From CAYONQ01 sp964405375 (lineage in GTDB: Bacteria; Planctomycetota; Phycisphaerae; Sedimentisphaerales; Anaerobacaceae), in NCBI GenBank assembly GCA_964405375.1, contig CAYONQ010000076.1, positions 1-12,823 on the forward strand: a stretch of 12,823 bases of DNA, in the 5' to 3' direction. Every line of letters starts with the position of its first letter. Positions within the stretch are counted from its first letter, which is position 1. Both the position numbers and the translations under genes were made by a program. The notes beneath the pieces were generated by a model, which ran no database searches, was not told where the DNA came from, and saw only the letters and a program-made list of their open reading frames with translations. Positions 6,991 to 12,823 of the stretch are shown here, piece after piece.

Positions 6991-6999
6991 TGGTATAAT
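6991..6999 (+). promoter_or_regulatory. Extended -10 promoter of the secreted protease gene
   Basis: TGGTATAAT is a perfect TATAAT (6994-6999) with the extended TGn at 6991-6992. No good -35 is present at the usual distance (AGAAAA at 6971-6976), which an extended -10 can compensate. T- and A-rich tracts at 6964-6978 could act like an UP element. Transcription would start near 7006, about 35 nt before the TTG start. Confidence 0.6.
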
Positions 7000-7024
7000 A
7001 GCATTTTTACGGCGATATTTTCAC

Positions 7025-7033
7025 AGGAGGAGG
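7025..7033 (+). promoter_or_regulatory. Shine-Dalgarno that fixes the TTG 7041 start
   Basis: AGGAGGAGG ends 7 nt before TTG 7041. The nearby GTG at 7036 is in another frame and meets a stop within four codons, so TTG is the initiator. Confidence 0.7.
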
Positions 7034-7040
7034 TTGTGGA

Positions 7041-8945
7041 TTGGTAAAGCCGGGGTTTAAAGGCATAACTCGGTTCGTTGTTTTCTTGTTCGCGCTGGTA
7101 CTGGTTCAGTCCACTGGTTTCGGTATTGTACTTCATACTGACGATGAGCCGAACGATAGGCCGGCCGACGGGGTTGTAGGGCGATGGGCAAGCAACGGCT
7201 CCTGCGTGGTAATCAGTCCCAACCATGTTCTGGCCACACGACACCAGGGCGGCGGTGGCGGTACAACCGTTCAGATTGGAGGAACAGACTATAAGGTTGC
7301 TGAGACTTCCAATATAAGCGTTGAGGACCCTGCCGACCTGCGGGTGGCGAGGATTACAACAATGGACGGTCAGCTTGCCAACCTGGCAGATTACGTACCG
7401 CTTTATACAGGGACACTGGAAAAGTATAAGTCAACTACTATGGGCGGTTTTGGTAAAGGGCGTGACTCAACCCTCTATACCAATGATATGGCATACGGAT
7501 ACACCTGGGCCGGGACCAGTAACACTACCCTGCGGTGGGGGGCCAACAAAATCAACGACTACCTGTATAATAATACCTTAAGTGGCTATACTTCGGATTT
7601 AATCTGGGGAAGGTTCAATGACGTCGGCACCGGCAACTACGTAGAATGCGAGGCCTCCACAGCATCGTGGGATTCCGGCGGGGGGTGGTTTGTTAAAGAC
7701 GACGGTCAATGGAAGATAGCCGGGCTGTTTCGGGGGATTGAAACGCATCCGGGTTATCCGAACCAGACGTGGTTTCGAGACCGCAGCGACCCTAATATTC
7801 TTCATCCGGATTACTTTGATGCGGTGCGTGTGAGCCGTTATGACGAAGATATCACCGCTGAAATCACGCCGCCGGCGGTACCAGGCAATGTTACAGCACA
7901 GACGGGAGCCAGATGCGGAGAGATTGACGTTGTCTGGGAGACCTCCGCGGGTGCAACGGGATATAGAATCTATTATCAGGAAGATTCGCCCGGGCCGCCC
8001 TACGAGCCGAGCCAGAATGGCAAACCCGCATCAACATCGTACGTCGGTGATGTAAATGGGGTGACTATAACCGGTTTGACGCCGGGGATAGATTATTATT
8101 TTGCTGTAACCGCACATAGGGGTATCGCAGTAAGCGATTATTCAGAGGATGCAAACGCAATGGCTTCGAACTGGCTTCTCGACGATTTCAACGACAGTGT
8201 AAGGTCGGCCAACTGGAGATTGAGACAGGATAGACCGGAATCAGCATCGCTGGCAGAGACCGGTCAACGGCTGGAGTTCAGAGCCGATATTGATGCTAAT
8301 GGCCTTGAGGCGGCTTACGTATCCAACGAATGGAATTTTGACAGCACAAAAGATTTTTCACTGAAGGTTGATTTTCATCACGAGCTTATCAGCGAACAGG
8401 ACAGCCGGGTCTTTATAAGCGTCGGCACAGCCATAGAGAGAAACCGCATCTCATTCGAGGCGGGCTGTGAAGGGGACAGTCCCTATTGGCGGTATGAAGA
8501 GGTTGTTGACGGCAACGTTATACCCGCCGAACAAACAGCGAGGGGCTCGAACGACGGGACGCTGTATATCTCATACGACGCCGGGGGCGACGAGTTGTAC
8601 TTAAGCCATACGGGGTATGGAAGCGGCAACGACTGGCAGAGGATTTCGGGACTGCTACAGGGCCAATGGGCAGGTGAGCCAATTTACGTTCATATCGGCG
8701 GCGGCTCGGATAATGTTGCAGTAGGCCCGGGCGAGGTTTATTTAGACAACTTTACGGTCAATAGCGGGGTATTGCCCGGCTGGCCGCCGGCAACGGATAT
8801 AAACGACGACGGCTTTATTAACTGGCTCGATGTCGAGATGCTTTCCGGCCAATGGCTCAATGTCGGTGAAGGATTAGACGCCGACATTAACGGCGATAAT
8901 ACAGTCGATTTTAAAGACTTTGCCGAATTTGCCTTTGCGTGGTAA
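7041..8945 (+). CDS. Secreted trypsin-like serine protease with FN3, lectin-like and dockerin-like domains
   Basis: A 634-aa exported multidomain protein. Residues 1-28 are a signal peptide (basic MVKPGFKGITR, then a hydrophobic core). Residues about 45-270 are an S1/chymotrypsin-fold protease: histidine H68 in VLATRHQ, a probable aspartate D99 in DPADLRV, and serine S212 in WDSGGGW. The triad is visible, but each box is divergent (TRHQ in place of TAAHC, WDSGGG in place of GDSGGP). A fibronectin type III domain follows at about 278-375 (ITGLTPGIDYYFAVTA), then a beta-rich, probably concanavalin/LamG-like region at about 380-575. The C-terminus (579-634) has two calcium loops, DINDDGFINWLD (586-597) and DINGDNTVDFKD (615-626), as in type I dockerin-like modules common in planctomycete exoproteins. 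TTG start chosen from the AGGAGGAGG. It has its own promoter. No cohesin partner is in view, so surface attachment is inferred. Confidence 0.8.
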   Translation: MVKPGFKGITRFVVFLFALVLVQSTGFGIVLHTDDEPNDRPADGVVGRWASNGSCVVISPNHVLATRHQGGGGGTTVQIGGTDYKVAETSNISVEDPADLRVARITTMDGQLANLADYVPLYTGTLEKYKSTTMGGFGKGRDSTLYTNDMAYGYTWAGTSNTTLRWGANKINDYLYNNTLSGYTSDLIWGRFNDVGTGNYVECEASTASWDSGGGWFVKDDGQWKIAGLFRGIETHPGYPNQTWFRDRSDPNILHPDYFDAVRVSRYDEDITAEITPPAVPGNVTAQTGARCGEIDVVWETSAGATGYRIYYQEDSPGPPYEPSQNGKPASTSYVGDVNGVTITGLTPGIDYYFAVTAHRGIAVSDYSEDANAMASNWLLDDFNDSVRSANWRLRQDRPESASLAETGQRLEFRADIDANGLEAAYVSNEWNFDSTKDFSLKVDFHHELISEQDSRVFISVGTAIERNRISFEAGCEGDSPYWRYEEVVDGNVIPAEQTARGSNDGTLYISYDAGGDELYLSHTGYGSGNDWQRISGLLQGQWAGEPIYVHIGGGSDNVAVGPGEVYLDNFTVNSGVLPGWPPATDINDDGFINWLDVEMLSGQWLNVGEGLDADINGDNTVDFKDFAEFAFAW

Positions 8946-9007
8946 CATTTAGTCGTTTGCGGCTGGTGATTTGTATCACGCTTTACAGCTACGGCGGTCA
9001 GGCAGAT

Positions 9008-9970
9008 ATGAAAAGGATAATCTCCGTATCACGCAGAACGGATATACCGGCATTTTACGGTGATTGGTTTATGGGGCGGCTGGAAGACGGCTTTGCGGGG
9101 GTGGTTCAGCCGTTCGGTGGACAAAAGTATACTGTTTCTTTGAGCCGGGAAGACGTTATTTGCTTTGTGTTCTGGTCAAAAAATTTTGCGCCTTTTCTTG
9201 AAAATCTAAAAATCATCGAGGGTTCAGGATACAAATTTTATTTTAACTATACCGTTACGACCCTGCCGGACGTTTTCGAAGGCAATGTCAACAAGCGGTC
9301 GGCGATTGACAGCTTAAAAGAATTGAGCAAAAGATATTCGCCAAAGCACATAAACTGGCGATTCGACCCGATTATCATTTCGAGTATTTCAGGGCGGGAT
9401 TTTTATATCAGGACATTCGAAGAGCTTGCGGCCGAACTGGCGGGATACGTTCAGCGTTGTTATTTCAGCTTTGTGGTGAACTACGGCAAGGTCATTCGCA
9501 ATTTCGCCGAGCTTGAGAAGGCAAAGGGGTTAAAAATTTTTGATTGCAGCAATGATTTTAAGATTGAGCTGGCAAACCAGTTAGCGGAAATTGCGAGCGG
9601 ATACGGGATTGAGATGTTTTCGTGCTGTGGGGACTACTTAGTCAATGAGAAAATCAAAAAGGCGCATTGCATTGACGGCGAAGTCATCGAGCAGCTATTT
9701 TACCCTGAGGGACTGCAATATAAGCAAAGGCCGACACGAAAGCAGTGCGGCTGCACAGAAAGCACAGACATCGGCACGTATGACACCTGCCCGCACGGCT
9801 GCGTGTATTGTTATGCAAACGCAAATAAGCAAATCGCCTCTGCAGCGGCCGACAGACACGAACCTGAATCGGTTTTTCTCGGCTACACCAAGGCCCAATC
9901 AGACCGGTGGCTGGAAGAAATCAAAAACAGCGGAACAAGAAAAGATTACGAGCAACTGGAAATGCTCTGA
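9008..9970 (+). CDS. DUF1848 family protein with C-terminal CxxxCxxC cysteines
   Basis: Uncharacterised but widespread family. The N-terminus RIISVSRRTDIPAFYGDWF (3-21) and the internal VFWSKNFAPF and INWRFDPIIIS motifs identify it. The C-terminal part has RKQCGC (C247, C249) and then DTCPHGCVYCYAN, giving C261-x3-C265-x2-C268. That spacing is the one that binds a [4Fe-4S] cluster in radical SAM enzymes, but here it lies near the C-terminus rather than the N-terminus. C206 and C207 add more thiols. At 320 aa it has the family's usual size and looks intact. ATG 9008 was preferred to the in-frame GTG at 8939 because conserved sequence begins directly at MKRIISVSRR and the extra 23 residues look like intergenic translation. 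It lies 62 nt after the protease and converges with the URO-D gene. Iron-sulfur binding is inferred. Confidence 0.85.
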   Translation: MKRIISVSRRTDIPAFYGDWFMGRLEDGFAGVVQPFGGQKYTVSLSREDVICFVFWSKNFAPFLENLKIIEGSGYKFYFNYTVTTLPDVFEGNVNKRSAIDSLKELSKRYSPKHINWRFDPIIISSISGRDFYIRTFEELAAELAGYVQRCYFSFVVNYGKVIRNFAELEKAKGLKIFDCSNDFKIELANQLAEIASGYGIEMFSCCGDYLVNEKIKKAHCIDGEVIEQLFYPEGLQYKQRPTRKQCGCTESTDIGTYDTCPHGCVYCYANANKQIASAAADRHEPESVFLGYTKAQSDRWLEEIKNSGTRKDYEQLEML

Positions 9971-10007
9971 AAACACATTCAGGTAAGCAGGTTAGTTCGC
10001 CAATCGG

Positions 10008-11138
10008 CTATCCCTGCCAATTATCCCAGAATTTTTTTCTGCCTGCGGGACTTACTCGTTGGCCTACTTCTTCCCGGCCGGCTCCGTCGTCAAGCAGCTT
10101 TTTTGCCTGTTTTGCGGCGGCAATAAAGCCCTTGACCTTTTCAGCGGCATTGTCCTGGCACAGCACCGCTTCAATATAAGTGAAGACATAAGCGGCGCCG
10201 TCGGCGACGGCCTGATAGACAAAGTCCTCAACATCCTGACAGCTCATAGAGCTGTAGTGGAAGCCGCCTAATCGCCAGCCGAACGGGACCTTCGTAGCGG
10301 AATTGATAATCTTCGGGTTTAGCTTGGGCGATATGCCCGGGTCGTAATCTACTATCGAAATTTTTTCCAGAAAGGGAAGCTGCTCCGCATTCATATCCTC
10401 ACAGTGGACGATTCTGCCCGGCGCCGGGCCGTTGTAATACGTATCCCAGTACGGCAGGACAAAATCCTGCCACATCCGGGCCGGCACCATAGCCGCAATA
10501 TCATCGCAGAGCCGGCCGTGGTCGGGTTCACTGTCAAGGACGGTCGTATCCTCGACCTTGCAGAAAAATCTGCAAAACTCCACCATACTCGCCGTGGCCA
10601 ACTGCATAAATCTACGAAGTGCATCGGGCTTATCAAAAAAATCATACATAAAACTCTCGCCGAGCAGACCCCAGCCGGTCGTTACGGGGCCTTCCCACTG
10701 CCAGCCGAAATAGACTCGCTCATCCGGAAAAGCATCCTGCATCTTTTTGTGAAAGTCCAGATAAGACGGTGTCAAGCCGGCAGTTGCAAAATCGACCCCG
10801 ACAAGTCGGGACAGATGCTTAATTCCTTCCTCCGGAGAGTCGAACAGGAATTCGTGGTGCGGCTCACCGCCCTCCGGGAAATTGATTTTGGCACCGATGG
10901 TATTTAGGTGGCCGTACTTAATCATAGGCGTACTGACGGAAGCCAAAGGCACATCGGGGCCGAACAATTCTCTAATCAGCGGTCTGCCTTTGCGGTATGC
11001 CTCTATGCAGGCGGCGGGGTTCGTATAGAAATCCTTTATAGGTATATCCGTAAGTGCCCAGAGGGCGTTGCCCGAAAAGGCCACAAACCAATCAAACTGC
11101 TTTTGCTGTCGAAGCTTGTGGTAATCCGGTCTTTCCAT
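10008..11138 (-). CDS. URO-D superfamily (MtaA/CmuA-like) methyltransferase-like protein
   Basis: A 376-aa protein of the uroporphyrinogen decarboxylase / cobalamin-dependent methyltransferase TIM-barrel superfamily. Seen in it: the family block DHGRLCDDIAAMVPARMWQDFVLPYWD at about 206-232, followed by IVHCEDMNAEQLPFLEKI (243-260) where MtaA-type proteins carry their zinc-binding H-x-C. The ending AVLCQDNAAEKVKGFIAAAKQAK (324-346) aligns with the third ligand region (GC...PPENI...VEAAK). Candidate ligands are H245, C246 and C327; His and Cys are adjacent rather than spaced by one, so zinc and methyl-transfer chemistry is uncertain. True heme-pathway HemE is unlikely because its N-terminal arginine-rich substrate motif is absent. 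It is cytoplasmic, with no signal. It starts 5 nt after the sulfatase stop, so the two are co-transcribed and probably coupled. The substrate is unknown; a methylated or methoxylated compound released with sulfated glycans is a speculative idea. Confidence 0.78.
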   Translation of the reverse strand: MERPDYHKLRQQKQFDWFVAFSGNALWALTDIPIKDFYTNPAACIEAYRKGRPLIRELFGPDVPLASVSTPMIKYGHLNTIGAKINFPEGGEPHHEFLFDSPEEGIKHLSRLVGVDFATAGLTPSYLDFHKKMQDAFPDERVYFGWQWEGPVTTGWGLLGESFMYDFFDKPDALRRFMQLATASMVEFCRFFCKVEDTTVLDSEPDHGRLCDDIAAMVPARMWQDFVLPYWDTYYNGPAPGRIVHCEDMNAEQLPFLEKISIVDYDPGISPKLNPKIINSATKVPFGWRLGGFHYSSMSCQDVEDFVYQAVADGAAYVFTYIEAVLCQDNAAEKVKGFIAAAKQAKKLLDDGAGREEVGQRVSPAGRKKFWDNWQG

Positions 11139-11143
11139 TATCG

Positions 11144-12715
11144 CTATTTGCCTTCTTTCTCAACTGTTTCCGAATTGATTTTCTGCATTTGACTCAACAG
11201 CTTTTTGGTTAGCTCGGGATGTTTGTCGGCGACATTTTCGGTTTCGTCGGAGTCGGTTTTGTGGTCATAAAGCTCAACCTGAACGGTCTTGTTATTTAAG
11301 TCGGTCCAGCGGACAAGTCGATAGCGGTCAGTTCTCATAGTCTCGCCGATATAATCTTCTTTCTTGTGATAACTGCAGGCGTAGCCCTTGCCGGGCAGTT
11401 TTGGATTTTTAAGCAGTTGTGCGAAGCTTTTGCCGGCAAGGTGCGGCGGGACATCAAGGCCGCAGAGCTCACTGAGTGTAGGATAGATGTCGAGCGATTC
11501 TATCAGCTCGGGATTTTTCACACCGGCGGCGGTAACACGAGGGGCCCTTACAATAAGAGGACTTCGCAGTGCAAATTCGAAGAGCGTGGATTTGCCCCAG
11601 ATACTGTAATCGCCGAGGTGCCAGCCGTGGTCGCCCCAGACGATAACAATGGTATTGTCCCGCAGCCCCAACCGGTCCAGCTCGTCAAGCACTTTGCCGA
11701 CCTGGGTATCAATATAATGAACACAGGCAAAGTAGCCGTGTCGCAGTTTCCGTGCCTCGTCGCCGGTAACAACGCCGGGCGTGGCCAGGCCGGTATATCT
11801 GGGGGTTAGCTCGTAGCTGTTGTGCAGACTGATATTGGGGTCGATGTTCTCCGGCGCATCCGGATTAGCCGACAGCCCAATTTTGTCACGCTCGTAGGCG
11901 TCCCAGTATCTCTTTGGCGAGTTGAAGGGCAAATGGGGCTTGTAAAAACCGACTGCAAGAAAGAATTGTTTATCTTTTAGCTCCCGCAGTTTCTTAATTG
12001 CCTCTTCAGCTATAAGCCCGTCAGGATATCCGGTGTCAGGGACGTCGGCTGCCTCAGTGGAAGGGGTTTTGCCGGGAATGCGGGTCTTTCCACCGGCATA
12101 AGCGAAGAAACTGCCCCAGGCGGTCTTCCATTGTCCGTAGGGCGCATAGACTTCGTCCCAGCCGAACGGCAGCTCCGGCTCGCCGGTATCACCGGCATCA
12201 TAGGCGTCATGCTCGATAATTGACGGCCCGCGTTTTCGGCCGTCAGGGCTGTGGCTTATCTTGCCGACACTGACGGTGTAATAGCCGTTCAGCTTGAAAT
12301 GGTGCGGCAGGGAAACAGGCCTGCCCTCATACTTTTGCGGTATCAGGTCAAAGGCCTGCATCGTGTATGATTTTAAACGTGAGCGACTCGGGCGCTGACC
12401 TGTCAGAAGTGAATGACGCGACGGTGCACAGGCCGGGCATTGAACAAAATGGTTTGTGAAGATTACACCTTCAGAGGCAAGGTGATTCAGATTTGGCGAG
12501 ATTGTTTCGGGCCTGCCGTAACAACCCAGTTGCGGCCGCAAATCGTCCACTGAGATAAACAACACATTGGGCCGTTTTTTGCTGTTTCGTGCCTCACCTG
12601 CCAGTGCCCTTACAACAAAGGCCGGGACCATTAGTCCTGCGGCGGTAACCGCCGAATTTTTCAAAAAACGGCGGCGAGTTAGTTTTTCCAGCTTTCCATT
12701 TCTTCTACTTTTCAT
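11144..12715 (-). CDS. Tat-exported sulfatase, iduronate-2-sulfatase type (S1_7-like)
   Basis: A 523-aa type I formylglycine sulfatase that hydrolyses sulfate esters. The N-terminus has a twin-arginine signal (TRRRFLKNSAVTAAGLMVP, 13-31). The active-site signature CAPSR (96-100) follows; C96 is the residue converted to formylglycine by a separate maturase. Metal ligands are D57 and D58 (FISVDDLRPQLGCYG, typical of iduronate-2-sulfatase relatives), D362 and H363 (WGDHGWHLGD), with K375. GFYKPHLPF (257-264) and VGKISH add substrate-pocket residues. The C-terminal ELYDHKTDSDETENVA block is typical. It appears complete. ATG 12715 was chosen over TTG 12754 because AAAAGGA (12723-12729) lies 7 nt upstream and the shorter form puts the Tat motif near the N-terminus. 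It is the first gene of a pair with the URO-D gene. Exact glycan is not predictable. Confidence 0.93.
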   Translation of the reverse strand: MKSRRNGKLEKLTRRRFLKNSAVTAAGLMVPAFVVRALAGEARNSKKRPNVLFISVDDLRPQLGCYGRPETISPNLNHLASEGVIFTNHFVQCPACAPSRHSLLTGQRPSRSRLKSYTMQAFDLIPQKYEGRPVSLPHHFKLNGYYTVSVGKISHSPDGRKRGPSIIEHDAYDAGDTGEPELPFGWDEVYAPYGQWKTAWGSFFAYAGGKTRIPGKTPSTEAADVPDTGYPDGLIAEEAIKKLRELKDKQFFLAVGFYKPHLPFNSPKRYWDAYERDKIGLSANPDAPENIDPNISLHNSYELTPRYTGLATPGVVTGDEARKLRHGYFACVHYIDTQVGKVLDELDRLGLRDNTIVIVWGDHGWHLGDYSIWGKSTLFEFALRSPLIVRAPRVTAAGVKNPELIESLDIYPTLSELCGLDVPPHLAGKSFAQLLKNPKLPGKGYACSYHKKEDYIGETMRTDRYRLVRWTDLNNKTVQVELYDHKTDSDETENVADKHPELTKKLLSQMQKINSETVEKEGK

Positions 12716-12722
12716 TGTTTTT

Positions 12723-12729
12723 TCCTTTT
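12723..12729 (-). promoter_or_regulatory. Shine-Dalgarno that fixes the sulfatase start
   Basis: On the minus strand, AAAAGGA is followed by a 7-nt spacer and ATG 12715. A second GGAG (12730-12733) lies just before it. This favours the ATG over the TTG at 12754. Confidence 0.6.
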
Positions 12730-12787
12730 CTCCGTTTTCAAAATAACGAAACAATCGTGCTTACTACTTTACTCAAACTGACCGATT

Positions 12788-12823
12788 TTAGGCCGCGAGG
12801 AGTTTTTCCAGACGGCGAATAAC
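12788..12823 (-). CDS. Possible C-terminus of an upstream gene (fragment)
   Basis: The last 36 bases read on the minus strand as 11 codons ending in TAA, giving VIRRLEKLLAA, a believable amphipathic C-terminal helix in the same direction as the sulfatase. It would end 72 nt before the sulfatase ATG. Another frame is also open to a stop, so the choice rests only on plausibility of the peptide. Confidence 0.3.
   Translation of the reverse strand, partial: VIRRLEKLLAA

Noticed and set aside
8939..9007. GTG at 8939 as the DUF1848 start (343 aa).
   Set aside because: It overlaps the protease stop and adds 23 residues with no family similarity; conserved sequence begins at ATG 9008.
10197..10211. 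GC palindrome GCCGTCGGCGACGGC as a third copy of the dispersed hairpin.
   Set aside because: It lies inside the URO-D coding frame (codons for AVADGA), lacks GGCTAAA, and is explained by GC-rich codon choice.
95..12715. A polysaccharide-utilisation locus formed by GH28 and the sulfatase.
   Set aside because: They are about 9.4 kb apart, on opposite strands, separated by unrelated genes and an assembly gap, with no SusC/SusD, regulator or sugar transporter.
12716..12754. TTG at 12754 as the sulfatase start.
   Set aside because: ATG 12715 has a good Shine-Dalgarno and leaves a normal-length Tat signal.

Overview
The window looks like a scaffolded metagenome piece from a Planctomycetota bacterium, most likely a polysaccharide-degrading member of the Phycisphaerae or a related lineage. 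This rests on gene content, not on a marker gene. The clues are a Tat-exported iduronate-2-sulfatase-type sulfatase, a secreted GH28 pectinase-fold enzyme, and a secreted protease ending in a dockerin-like calcium-loop domain. A URO-D-superfamily methyltransferase-like protein, a DUF1848 protein and GC-moderate coding with palindromic intergenic repeats fit the same picture. No tRNA, rRNA, CRISPR array, transposase, phage gene or replication origin was seen. A run of exactly 100 N (4038-4137) is a scaffold gap, so linkage across it is unproven.

Layout, left to right. Plus strand, 95-4035: a secreted GH28 glycoside hydrolase, a 99-residue orphan protein, a repeat-rich spacer, a YggU/DUF167 protein, a palindrome and a hairpin terminator, then a MATE-family multidrug/cation antiporter. 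After the gap (4138-6917): a 5'-truncated protein with a SirB1-type transglutaminase-like domain and nine TPRs, a 139-residue uncharacterised basic protein with a strong Shine-Dalgarno, and a membrane-anchored relative of bacterial tyrosine kinases (CpsD/CapB type) that has lost its Walker A lysine. The last two are 3 nt apart and probably co-translated. A second copy of the palindrome and an extended -10 promoter then precede a secreted trypsin-like protease with FN3, lectin-like and dockerin-like domains (7041-8945). A DUF1848 protein with a C-terminal CxxxCxxC cluster follows (9008-9970).

Minus strand, 12823-10008: the possible last codons of an upstream gene, then a sulfatase (12715-11144) followed 5 nt later by a URO-D-superfamily protein (11138-10008). 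These two form a tight operon that converges on DUF1848.

How the genes fit together. GH28, the sulfatase and the dockerin-like protease point to an exported arsenal for complex and sulfated polysaccharides and protein-rich matrix, but they do not form a classical polysaccharide-utilisation locus. The most unusual elements are the kinase-like pseudoenzyme with its small partner, the sulfatase/methyltransferase-like pair, and a set of intergenic hairpins that share the tail GGCTAAA. None of them was recognised as a described defence or mobile system.
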